Part shown: positions 11,704 through 22,708 of the stretch, piece after piece
Layout of the letters: the number at the start of each line of letters is the position of its first letter
Position numbering within the stretch: position 1 is the stretch's first letter
Assembly (NCBI GenBank): GCA_014904985.1
Contig: MU128997.1
Coordinates: forward strand, 124,001 to 188,000
Length of the DNA: 64,000 nucleotides
Origin: Hydnum rufescens UP504
Taxonomy: Eukaryota; Basidiomycota; Agaricomycetes; Cantharellales; Hydnaceae
Direction of reading: 5' to 3'
The notes under the pieces: model-generated
Told to the model about the DNA's origin: nothing
Database searches by the model: none
The model's input: the letters and a program-made list of their open reading frames with translations, nothing else
Translations under genes and position numbers: made by a program

Positions 11704-12106
11704 TTACGACTGTCTCGCGCCGCGGCAATGGCCGGGAGCGTCTTGGCGTTGAGTCTCGATTTCCTTTCTGGCCCAACACTTCACCAACGGTGGGCTATAG
11801 ACTGAATCGGGAGGGACAGGAAGGGCGCCCAGCCAGCGGATTTATCCGATAGTAAAGGGGTCGAATATTATATCATTTCAGTGTTTTTATTTTCATTCCA
11901 TTACGATTGCTTCACTCCGGGGCAGCGTCAGCGTGCAGATTTTTCGTACTACCTTATTTCCTGCCTTTGCCAGGATGTGTATTTAGCATATCATGGTCAG
12001 AGTGTGAAGAAGCTGACGGTGTTTTTGCAATCGTAGCTCTCGGGAATCTCCATCGGTTCAGGTTGTTCTCAACTTCGTCCCAGCAACTTGTTCTCTGCCA
12101 CTCTTC
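11704..12106. promoter_or_regulatory. Divergent promoter region, RAD17 / 4E-T-like gene
   Basis: A 403-bp gap between two start codons pointing away from each other, so it must hold both promoters. No obvious TATA box or palindrome seen. Confidence 0.55.
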
Positions 12107-15100
12107 ATGGCTTGTACGTCCGCTACACACGTTGGATCACTTCCGCGGTCCAATGTCCTGACAAATCTTGTGCTAGCTGTATCTTCTGCCTCCTCAAGCC
12201 CACAACCTGCCACCAGTACCGAATTCAGCCCCAGCCTCAACACCATCACCTCCACCAGTAGCAACACACAACATTCCCCCGATGAGACTGACCCCGCAGA
12301 CCCCTTCATTCACCCAGAGTCCAACGTGGACCCCTCAGTTAACACCTCACCATCACAAAAACCGCCAGATGAGCCGTTCCTGAGCTACTCGCGACGCGTA
12401 CTTGTCTTTCTCTCCAAGTCACCACTCGTTTCGCCTCCCCCTACCATGCCATCACTTAAGGATTGGTTTGGGTAAGTCATGTCACCGTTCTGCGTTTGCC
12501 GGCTGCTTGCCGATGATTGTCGTCTGTTAGTGAATGGGCTGAACCACACACGTCCCCAAAGAAGGATTCTGAGCATGCCAGCTCATCCGGGGGTCTAGCG
12601 AATGGGAGACATCGGTATGAGCATCTCTCTGCCCCGTCTCAAGGCTCCTAACATCCCGCTCCTAAACAGGCTGCGCCGTGACCAAACTGAAGATGGTAAT
12701 TCCTCGTTCCTGCGGCGTATAGAGTTGGAACCTGCTTATCGACGTTGTTTTGCGTGCATTCAGACTCTCGGCCTTCGTACAAATCCCAATTTTCTCAAGC
12801 TTCACAAATGGGTAACTTTCGACATCATTCTCTCGCCTCGACGAGAAAGGCGACCGTGATGCCCACCAAAGTCTCCGAAATGTATGCGACTATTTACGTC
12901 GTGCCAATGCAGCTTCTCACAGTAGATATTTTGCTAGCTGTCTGATACATACGACCGCAATCGTCTTTTAGGAGCTTCCAGTGTGGGCTCCCGCCGAGAC
13001 TCTGCTCCTCATCTGCCTCGAGGAACGCCTGGCATTGTGACTAGTCCTACCCTCAAACTCTGCGAGACGCGGAGAACTTGATCGTGATCGAGAAAGTACC
13101 GTGAGGGATAAAGATGGAAAGGAGCCAACTCCAAGGGACCGAATGGATCAACTAGCAAAAGAGAGGCGCGACGCCGCACGAGGAGAGAAAAGTGAGGACT
13201 GGCGCAGAGGTGAGCCCGACCTGCTACTGTAGTTGAGTGTACTGATCGCAGACTTTGGTATCTAATTAGCTGAGAGGGAAGTAGATACTGACGCCGCCGA
13301 TACATACGCTCCCACCTCCGAACGCAGCAAAGAACATCGCTCCAGTCGTCTTCGTTCGCGCTCTCGCGATGTGCCTGCTAGGGCCGAGCGGTATCGCGAG
13401 CGAGAACGGAGTGACCGTATACATGAACACGATGAACGAGATTGGGAACGAACGACTCGCGGATCTGGTCGTGCGATACGACAGCGTTCGCCTTCTCCCG
13501 TTCTACCCCCAGTTTCTGCGAGGACCGATCGCTGGGTACCTCCTCGCCCATGGGAGTCGGACAGCTCCCGGACTCGTGACGACGGAAGGGAAAGAGAATC
13601 TCGTGGTAATGATCGACGAGGTCGCAATAACGACCTAGATGACCGTGGAGCGGATGACCATTACCGACATGGAGACCATCGTGGTGGTCCCACGAATGGT
13701 AGAGACCGGCGGCCTGCTCGGGATAGCGATCGTGATAGAGAGGACGACCGCAAATCTGACGCTCGAGGCAAAGATCGTGGGCCTCTGGAGAAGGAGAAAG
13801 AGAGGGAACCTGCCTGGATGGGTGACTACATCCCTGAATCTGGCGATTCCATCCTTGGTGGTCGTGGGCAGGGTGATGATTTGGACGAACTGCAAGTTTG
13901 GAAACGCGATATCAAGGAAAAGGAACGTGCTGCAGCTGGGGTGGAGGATGTCCCTTCTGTGGTGCAACCCTCTCCCCCTGATGACGGTCTTGACGATATC
14001 CAGAGGTTCAAGCTTCGAATCAAGGAGGAACAGGAAAAGCGCGAGCGCGCCGCTAGGGAATCTGCAGAGTCCCACTGACTTGGCCAGACTGTCCGCCCCT
14101 CCGGTTCCCCCAGGATTGCCACTTGTCCCTCCAGCCCTTACTGAGAAGAACGAAAATACCTCCGCCCTCACCGCTTTGCTTTCGCCTTTGAAATCTGCCG
14201 CCCTCAGCAATGACATTAGCTCATCTCCTACTACCCATTTCTCCGCTAACATGGACTCTCTGACACAAACATCGATCCTTACCTCTGGCCAATCTCCTTC
14301 AAGTTCACTAGCACCTCCTAACAGTCGATATCCGGATCTTAGCCCAAATCGTCAGGGTATTGCGTTCCAATCACCTCTCACTGTAGCAGGTCTCACGCAA
14401 GCCGAACCGCCCCGTCCCCACGAACAGAATCGCGCTCGTTCCGATGCAGGGCCTAGTGCAGCCCCTCCTGCTCTCGCGCTTGACATACGTGCAGCTTCCG
14501 CTTCCCATGTCCCGATCTCTCAGCCCACCCCTCAGTCCACTAACGGACGATCAACCCCTACCATGTCAGGCTTCAGCTCTCAAATTGATTCTGTTCGCGG
14601 GACTAGTGCCGCATCGTCCTCGCAATCGTCGGCCATCTATAATGGGAACGGTGATGGATCCAGTTCACCTGGTTCTGGCTCTGCTCAACCCTCGTACGCG
14701 CAAGGCAAAGGCAGTCGCTTTGCCAAATTTTGGGATAACAAGCCCAAAGACCAGGTACAAGTTGCTTCGCCCCAACAAGCCCAGCCACCATCCCAGGTTT
14801 CTGGATCTACTTCCTCTTCTTCTCAAGGTTGGCCTTCAAATGCCCAGCTTCCTAGTGATCTCCGTGGGGGTCGTTCGCTGGCTCAGCCAAGACAGATTAG
14901 TGCCGGTAGTGATCATGGAAGCTTGAATGGACTCTTTCCGAATCTCAATATCGGGGCTCCGTTTGAAAGGCACGACAGGGCCACTTCAGGCCTCAATGGC
15001 AGTGTGCCGGACAGCGACCGCATGCAAAACCTGCTGTCTATGCTTAGTCCCCAGCAGGTGCAAAGGCTGATTATTAGACTCGCTCCCAGCACGTTCTAAC

Positions 15101-16467
15101 TTTTTTTTCTCAAGGTACGACCTTCTAGTCGTACTCAAGATAACGTCGGCCCCATGTTCCGTCAGCAGTTGCCCCCGCCGCCCATACTGCAAAATCACCC
15201 CCCGGTCTCGCTCAATCTGCAACAACCGCCCCAATATCAGCACCAATCCAACGGCCAGCCCCAGCTACCTTTCAGTCCTATCGGCTCTCCCGATCTCGAT
15301 CGTGGATTCGTTCCGGATGGCATGGTACCTGGCTTGCGACCTCAACGGACTCGAGAGTCGAATGCCAATCACCTATCTTCGATTCCCCCAATGAGCAATA
15401 GTCTAGGCGATCCTCTCTTCTCCAATGATGACGATAGAGCAATGTTCAACGTGCAACGTCTGCCATCTCACCAGCAGGCTTTCGATCAACTACATTCTCG
15501 GCCAGTTCCTGCATTGTATTCGAATCACGCTCCTGGCTCTATTCCCGTATCGGCACGAAATGTTAATAGCATGACGCCAGGGACTGGAGGATTTGGACCT
15601 CCACAGACCGGGCTGCGTCACTCGCCGAATCCCGTGCAGCAACAACAGCAACCGCAACCGCAACCGCAACCGCAACAGCAGCAACAGACCCGTGGCTTTA
15701 ACAACGCGAACATTGCTATTGGACGGTCTAATTTTGATCTGCCTTTGAATCCCAACTTCAACGGCAATCTCGGCGGTGGAGGAATGATGTCAGGCAACAT
15801 TCTCCCCCCTCAACAACAATACGGGGGTTTCAACCCTAATGGCCCCGGCGGCCTTGGTGGTGGCGGCCAAAATGGGCCCCCTCGTTCACTGAGCTTGGGT
15901 CAACCTCATAACCTTAACCACACTATCGGGTTGGGCAATATTGGTGGTGGAAGCGGTTTTCCAAATCAGCCCGGTAGTCTGGAGTTCGCGGTTCAACACC
16001 AACGGGAGCTCCAGGCTCGGCAGCTTATGAGCGTCCAACAGCAACAGCAAATCAGCGCTGGGATTCGGGGCAACGGCTCGGCCAATAATATCAATATTGG
16101 TCGCTTGATGCAGCAACCCAATCCTCAGGGTCTTCCTTCGCATCACGCGCAGTTCCACCAACAACAACAACAGACTCTACGGCAGCAGCAACAGCACACC
16201 GTCCCTCAAGGTCTGCCCTTCAACATGCTCGTCTCCCACCAGCTGGGCCCCCAGCAGTTGCTCCCACACCAACATTCGCAGCAGCCACAACAACAACCAA
16301 ACCTTGGAGGGGGTGACTTCGGTCATGGCTCCCTACCGCTTCCTCAGCACCAACATCAACAGCTCGGTGGCTTCTCGATGCAGGGCCAGGGAAACAATGG
16401 CCTTGGTGGGCCCCAGACCCAAACTGACCTCATGGCACTATTGATGGGCGGGGGTCATCATCGTTGA
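12107..16467 (+). CDS. Large disordered eIF4E-binding (4E-T-like) protein
   Basis: Near the N-terminus FLSYSRRVLVFLSKSPLV contains Y-x4-L-hydrophobic (YSRRVLV), the eIF4E-binding motif, followed by MPSLKDWFGEWAEP. Next come RRDQTEDDSRPSYKSQ, an Arg/Asp/Glu-rich stretch (RERERSDRIHEHDERDWERT), PAWMGDYIPESGDSILGG, DDLDELQVWKRDIKEKE and GSRFAKFWDNKP. Then follow Ser/Pro-rich and finally Gln/Gly-rich tails (polyQ blocks between 15640 and 16290) to the stop at 16467. This order resembles 4E-T/EIF4ENIF1, which represses translation and recruits mRNA to P-bodies; I infer the same role. Exon 1 probably reads MA + SVSSASSSPQP over an intron at 12114-12176. A clear intron runs 15058-15114 with a CTAAC branch site. 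Frame breaks near 13065-13080 and 14071. The assignment rests on motif order, not on overall identity. Confidence 0.55.
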
Positions 16468-16934
16468 GGAGACTAGACGATATTTCCGGCCATGGAATCT
16501 TCCTTCCGATACAGGGGATCTTTGTGTACCACAGACTCGCTTTGATCTATCCCTCGCTATCCACTTCCTATGAATGTTGCTTCTCTTTCTTCGGTCCATA
16601 TTCTTCCCTCATGTATAGCCTTGGCCTCGAACTATTGTTTTCTACACGCTTAACCCACGCATCCAAAATATACATCACACCCCTCCATACATCCACACGA
16701 CTCAATAACACACTCGACTCTCATATCTCGTTCCCCCCATCGTCTCATATCCGTCTTTTTTTTTTGTTCCCTTCCGTTTACTCTGTCCTCTTTCCATACT
16801 CATCATTCATCTCGTTGACTTTAGCGCACAACACAATTTCTTGTATGTCTTTGGGGGTGCTACGGCCCGGACCGGCCCACTAAGTTCTGGCTGCCGCTGG
16901 TTGAAGAACTTGAAGGAGGATCTAACGAGTCAAG
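16468..16934. other. Intergenic, 467 bp, pyrimidine-rich
   Basis: 3' UTR of the 4E-T-like gene and 5' flank of the oxidoreductase. Much of 16550-16830 is C/T-rich on the plus strand, with a T run at 16757-16765. No coding signal. Confidence 0.5.
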
Positions 16935-18970
16935 ATGGCCAACATGGCGTTCGTCTCCAAGTTAAATGTGCTGATGTGTGGGTCCCGGCCTTGGGGCGCC
17001 GCTGCGGGTGCCATGCTGAAGTACTCGAGCTCATAATTAGGCGGTTCTGGCGAGTACACGACGGGATGGACAGGCTCAGGAGCTTCCAAATCGGACAAGA
17101 AGGTACGCCGAGGATGATATTTAGGAACACGCCGCTTCGTGAGCAGGCGTCTCAAGTTGACAATTCGATTGGACAGGTGGGCGTGGTAGGCTTGACACTG
17201 TTCGATCTTCGTCGCTTTGGGAAAGTCAGTCAAACTTCGGAGATATTTATTTTCAGGGGGGAGTATCTGGTGGAAGTACGTACAGTACTAATACGGGGGT
17301 CTACTAGGTCGACAAACTAGGAATGGTCGGGGTGAATGGCTCCAAGTTCCCAGCTATTAGGGAACACCTCGAGGACAAAATCGGGAAGGTGTACAAGGAT
17401 CTCGACTTGACGTACGTATTCTACCCCCGCGATCCCCCCCTTCCCCCCCTCCTTGGATCGTGGTTAAGCTCGCGATCAAGATTCACGCAGTATCCCGAGG
17501 TCGGAAAAGTCGATCCCGAAGCTTGTGAGTGTTTTGCTATTTTTTGTTTTTGTTTTTGAATGGCTACTTTTTTAAAATTCACATCACCGCACTGTTTTCC
17601 AGACAAGACTGCCATCGATGCATTGAAGCCTGGAGACGCCGTGATCATTTTTACTCCAGATAGCACGCACTACCCAATCGCCCTTTATGCACTGGAGCGC
17701 AAAATGGTTCGAAACACTTGTATAATAATTTGTGGCCCGCAACACCGTTCTTACCCAACGATGATCCTCCCCCCCCAACATAGCATGTACTTATTACAAA
17801 GCCGGCGACGCAGAAATTAGCCCATCATCAACATCTTATCCAAGTCGCAGAGCAGAACCACGTCGTGTGCTGGGTCGAGCACCATAAGCGGTAAGTGTAG
17901 TACGCGCCCATTGTCTACCCGTGCACTTCTTCCCCTGCTTGGTTCATGGGTTTGTCTCGGCACACTGATGAGGATGAGGGGGGCGGGGGACCCACCGCAT
18001 TGCTTTGCCATTTTTTTTTTTACTAGGTTCGACCCGGCGTACGCTGATGCGAAGCACAAGGCCCGCGCTCTCGGAGATTTTAATTTTTTCAGCGCGTGGA
18101 TGTCACAGCCAAAATCGCAATTGGAGACGTTCAAGGCTTGGGCAGGGAAGGACTCGGACATTTCATATTACCTCAGCTCGCACCATATTGATATTCATGC
18201 TTGGATTGTGAGTATTTTCACTGTTGGTGGGGGGAAGGCGGGACCTCAGAATTGATAACTGTTTTTTTTTTTTTTTAGATGGGGGACCGGGGCTATCCTA
18301 CCAAAGTCACGGCGTCCGCGTCGGCAGGCATTGCGACCTCGCCGCCGTACTCGTGCGTCCCGCAGACTGAGGACACCATTACCCTGCTTGTAGATTGGGC
18401 TATCGCTGGGAAAGAGAAGACCCACAGGGGAACAGGCGGTGTACACTGCAAGCTGGACTGCGCCTACGACTCAGGGAATTCATTCAGCGCAGCACTGGCA
18501 TTACATGGGATCGAAGGGTGATGTTCAGATTGATCAGGCCCATCGAGGGTACGATGTCACTGTGGATGGAGAAGGGAAAACGAGGTCCGCCAAATCCATA
18601 ATTTCACAGTAATACACAAGAGAATTTAAATACTCACTTTCTTCGTCTTCCTTTCGCCGTAGCTACAATCCTTTCTATATGAAATACACACCTTCCGAGA
18701 CGGGCCACTTTGATGGCCAGCGGGGCTACGGCTACATTTCGATAGAAAAATTTGTTGATGCCGCGCGGTCGAATAAATTTGAAGACAGTCGAATCGCCGG
18801 TGGTCTTCGATCAACATGACCTGCCGACCATTCGTAACACGGTGCTCACGACGGCCATTCTCGAGGCCGGTCGTCGGAGTCTGGACGAGAAGAGGAGCGT
18901 TGGGATCGAGCAGAACGCGAATGGAGAGTGGATAGCTTGTCTAACAGATATAGATTGGATCGTCTTGTAG
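16935..18970 (+). CDS. Gfo/Idh/MocA-family NAD(P)-dependent oxidoreductase
   Basis: Starts [16 protein letters not shown]; the Rossmann glycine motif continues over an intron as [20 protein letters not shown]. Then [64 protein letters not shown] (the Lys of the family's 'EKP' motif), [31 protein letters not shown] (active-site His region), [40 protein letters not shown] and [20 protein letters not shown]. At least nine exons with short introns. Two one-base breaks, near 18438 (GTG/VYTAS) and 18772 (AARS/INLKT). The fold transfers hydride to or from a sugar or sugar acid. A uronate (galacturonate) reductase role is conceivable, since basidiomycete enzymes of this superfamily do that, but the substrate cannot be read from the sequence. 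Confidence 0.85.
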
Positions 18971-19028
18971 GAAAAACGGCTGATATCAATCCATCTGGTC
19001 GGTAACTTGAACGCTTGGTTACCCCCCG

Positions 19029-19045
19029 CCCCCCCCCCCCCCCCC
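19029..19045. repeat. Poly-C homopolymer (17 C, preceded by C6-G)
   Basis: Read directly. Immediately 3' of the oxidoreductase gene. The exact length of such runs is often unreliable in assemblies. Confidence 0.9.
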
Positions 19046-19324
19046 GCAGTTTCTAAGAAGCGAGGACTCGGTCTCCGCATTTAGGAGCCGTGTGTGTTCT
19101 GGTCGTCCCTGGATGGCGTCACACTCGCTGTTATATGATTCTACAGTTTCTATGTGTCCGCAAAATGATTCGTTCCTGATCCCCATCCCCAAATAGCACC
19201 CGACGGGCGATAAGCCCCTGTCATCGCTCATGACCTACGTACACACACGGAAAAATTGTTAGATCATTACATATGTGGGCGATGGATGCATGATCATCAT
19301 CACCCGCCAGTGTGGGAACACGCG

Positions 19325-19372
19325 CACACACACACACACCCCTTGCACTTGTCTCGTGCTCTCTCTCTCTCT
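19325..19372. repeat. (CA)7 and (CT)7 microsatellites
   Basis: CA repeat at 19325-19338 and CT repeat at 19359-19372, 20 bp apart. Both are short and perfect. Confidence 0.85.
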
Positions 19373-21048
19373 GTTCTCCCCTCACGGACGGAAAAAATTG
19401 ACAGTTTACTAACATCCATTGCATTCAATCTATCCCGCCATTGACATGTCCAACCCTGGATACAGTAAGCACATATTGTACGGGAGCCCCTCTCTCTTGA
19501 ATAACTCCTAAATAATATATAATAGTTAAAGAGTGTGTTGTGAGGGCTCCCCGCGTTTCCCCTAAACCCCAGATCAATGAACCCCCCCGGTCCCCCCCCC
19601 TATACTCTGTGTCTTACTTTTATTTTTACCTTTTTTTAAATTTTTTCGCCAGTTAGCTTTCTCCTGATCGGCCCCGAGCTCTCTCTCTCTTCTGGAGCCG
19701 CCGCCCCCTCCCGACGGCAAGTAGTGTAGCTAGCGTCCCCCAGGAAAAGACAAGACAAGGCGGCCGTTACAAGCGGAAACGGAGAAAAGAAAAAAAAAAA
19801 CTTTTTATTTATTATTACCGTCCTTACGTATCCTTCTTGAGGGCCCACCAACCCACCTCCACCCCCCAGGGCAATTAGAATGTGGTGGCGTACATCTTAT
19901 ACGGCGAACCCTTACAGTACTGTAAAATGGGCGTCTATCACAAAAACGTCAAATGAAAGACAGGAGTTGATATCGGATTCGTAACTCCTTCAATTTGCGG
20001 GTGTTTATCAAATACTAAATAAACACGCGTCAAACACGAGGCTGCACGTGGGGCAATTTCAGTAGGCGAGACCTGACAAGAACGTTTTTTTGCGCACGTC
20101 GTTGATAGTGACAAAAAAAAATATAAAATGGTTCAAAAAGTGGCAGAACTGGGTCTAAGGGTCTGTAGGGTGGAGGGTGGAGGGGGGATAAAGAAAGGCT
20201 AAGGGTATTAACAGGAAAGTCTGAACAAAGGAGAGGAACGTCCCAGTTGCCAAAAACAAGTGCTACGATCGAGAAATAAGAGTGAAGGTTAAGAACTATG
20301 TACTATGCGATGAGTCAAGGCGGGTCTTAAGTGTTAGAGTGAAAGTGAAGGGCTTTAAGTAAAAAATCGCAAGTTGGGATACGTTAAAAAAACTACAATT
20401 GAGGGGGTGTTATAAGATGAAGTGGTTGCAAAAATGGTGTCCAGCGACGAGCGACAAAAAGGTACGCGATGGAGGAGGAATGAGTGAGTGGATGGGGTGA
20501 TGATGTGCGAGTGGATAGGTCGATGGATTGGAATGAGTTAGTATGACTGAGTGATAGAATGACAAATGACGAGATGATGAGAGAAACAGGAGTCGATGGA
20601 GCCCAAAGATGTGGATAGGATGTGGAAATACGTGAGTGAGCGCACGCCCGGTATAATTGTTTTTTTTTGATAGTATTGTGCGCCAAATTTTGGGGGAGCC
20701 AAGAATAAAGAGGCCAACACTGTTGCGGTGCACAGGTTGGAGAGGATGACTGTACATCCTTCCAATGATGGAACGAAGGGACAGGTAGTGGTAACCTTGG
20801 GATAGTGTGCTGGAATGTGCGAATGCAAAGGATAGTGGGTATGCAGGGAAAGCGTCGCGATTACGCGGGCGTGGGATCGCTCGTGTCGTTGGAGACGTTT
20901 CTCATCTCAAAGTTGGAAAAAATGTTCGACCAAGTGTGGATGGAGGCTGGTAGTACATTGACGACGGACGATGCACAGGAAAAGAGATATGCAGGGAGGA
21001 AGCAGAAGGCGGCAGAGAGATGACTGGGAGGAAATTGCGCCAAGAGCA

Positions 21049-22708
21049 TCAAATAAGAGACGTCTGGGATCGTGCGCGATTATTGGGCGTGAGAGAGTGC
21101 AATGCAGCACGAGGAATGTACGTCGTCGAGTCGCGTGACGCCGGTGATGGTTGACAGAGATCGACGACACCAGCTTCCAACTCTTCCAGGGAGCTTTTCC
21201 TGCTCCGTGTTCCATCGCGCACTAGTGACAATCCTGACATCGTCGGCGCCTGTGGATTCAGGCCTCCGACGACAGGTAGGTTCTCTTTGTTCGACGATGT
21301 GGTTACGGAGGGCGCAGTGTGGAATGTGAATGGTTCGACAATAACGGAAGAATTTGCAGAGGTTGACGGCGTGCTAGGCATGCTCTCATCCTCAGTCTCA
21401 GAGCTGAAGTCTGTGAAATCTGAGCCAGAAAAGCTTGGAGTAGAAGATATAGAACTGGAGGAGTTGGTCCAATTTGATAGGCGAGGTGTTCGGTTGATCG
21501 GCGTGACGGGTACTGGGGGAAGGGGTTGTAAGATATCAAGGGATGGGGAACATATACATAACGGCGGCCTTGGAGATAATGTTGGACGATGAATGTGGAT
21601 GCTTTCGAGTAGTAGGAGTAAGAATACTTTTGACAAGCATCTGCGATAGGTGGTTGAGACGCTCCGCCAATTGTGTATCAAGGAACTGCACGATGGCGAT
21701 AATGGTTTCAGTCTCTTCATGCGGCTGGCCACAGGTGAGTCAATTTTGGACAAGAGAACGAAGAATGAACTGCCGCACCCGTCGCTGTTTTCCCAGCGTG
21801 TAGCGAGAAAGCAAGAGTGCCGCATCGGCGATAGCAGACGGGGTGAACTGGACGTATTCCCTATGAAAGAGCGTGATCTCCATCAAGAACCGTGCCACAT
21901 GTTGAGTCTGCGTATCCTCGAAGCAGAATCCACAACACGCAACGCGTAGCCAGGCCTCGGCAGTCGGATGGCCGATCTTCCAAGCGATAGTCGCCAATAT
22001 ATGACCCTCCATCTGGATAAAGGCGGTCTCGTCGTACGCGTCCCGACAAATTTCGCACAGATCCTTGAGAGTAGGAACGCGTTCCTTCGCATCCTCGAAC
22101 TTGGCAGCAATCCACAGGGCTGCACATCCAACCAGTTGGTAATGCTTTTTATATACCACGCGGCGCGAAACGTATCGGTCGACAATATTGCAAGTGAGGT
22201 ACAATGTTTCTGGTCGCAGTCGAAAGCTGAGATGAACCTCGATCAGGAATTCGACAAGACAACCACGCATATGCCACTGTAATTCAGGTGCATGTCGATG
22301 GATGCAGCGGAGCACATGGTGAGGAGCTGGAGGGTAGATCAGCTAATGGACATTTGGACGAGGTCATTGTCTAACCTCCATCTGATGCATATAGGACTTG
22401 ACATCGTCACGATATTCTTCTTCAAGGAGACCGCGAACTTCGCGCTCTAGAGCGATAATTTGTTGTTGTCGCTTCCGTTGATGGTCAAGAGCGAGGAGGG
22501 ATTCGGAGGACAATGAGGGAGCGAGACGTCGAGGGGAGGAGAGGGAAGCTTTTGAGCGGGATTTTGAAATGCCGCTGGAGGTGGGAGAGAAGGAGAGATG
22601 TGGGTGCAGTTGGCGGATGGCGGAGCTAACGCGCTTGGCGGCAGGGCGAGAATATATGTTGTTTCTCGGTGGCTTGATGACCCCATTGATGGAAGATTCA
22701 GCTTTCAT
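21049..22708 (-). CDS. B-type cyclin
   Basis: Regulatory subunit of the mitotic or S-phase CDK. Starts MKAESSINGVIKPPRN at 22708, with a Ser/Arg-rich N-terminus; EEYRDDVKSYMHQME leads into the cyclin box: PELQWHMRGCLVEFLIEVHL, SFRLRPETLYLTCNIVDRYV, HYQLVGCAALWIAAKFEDAK. The second cyclin fold includes FIQMEGHILATIAWKIGHPT, ARFLMEITLFHREYVQFTPS and, after an intron, HEETETIIAIVQFLDTQLAE and YSYSYYSKASTFIVQHYLQG. A Ser/Thr-rich tail of about 150 residues ends RARSQTSLI (stop 21049). This longer, fungal-type cyclin resembles the B-type cyclins of Agaricomycetes. Frame breaks at 22287 (CC run) and 21628-21631 (A run on the coding strand). I could not point to a certain destruction box. Confidence 0.85.

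Larger units (their letters stand above)
18971..21048. other. Intergenic, 2.1 kb, simple repeats and homopolymers
   Basis: Lies between two convergent genes. It contains a 17-base C run, short CA and CT microsatellites, A/T runs near 19620-19640, 19790-19810 and 20115, and a G/A-rich plus strand from about 20160 to 20830. A short ATG stretch at 19446 (MSNPGY) is followed by GTAAGC, but no second exon could be found. I support no gene here. Confidence 0.5.

Noticed and set aside
13635..14252. Long minus-strand frame opposite the 4E-T-like gene
   Set aside because: A shadow of the Arg/Asp-rich coding strand; it shows no family motif and its codon use mirrors the opposite strand.
19446..19475. 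Short first exon MSNPGY followed by GTAAGC
   Set aside because: No in-phase second exon with protein-like sequence within the next 1.5 kb.
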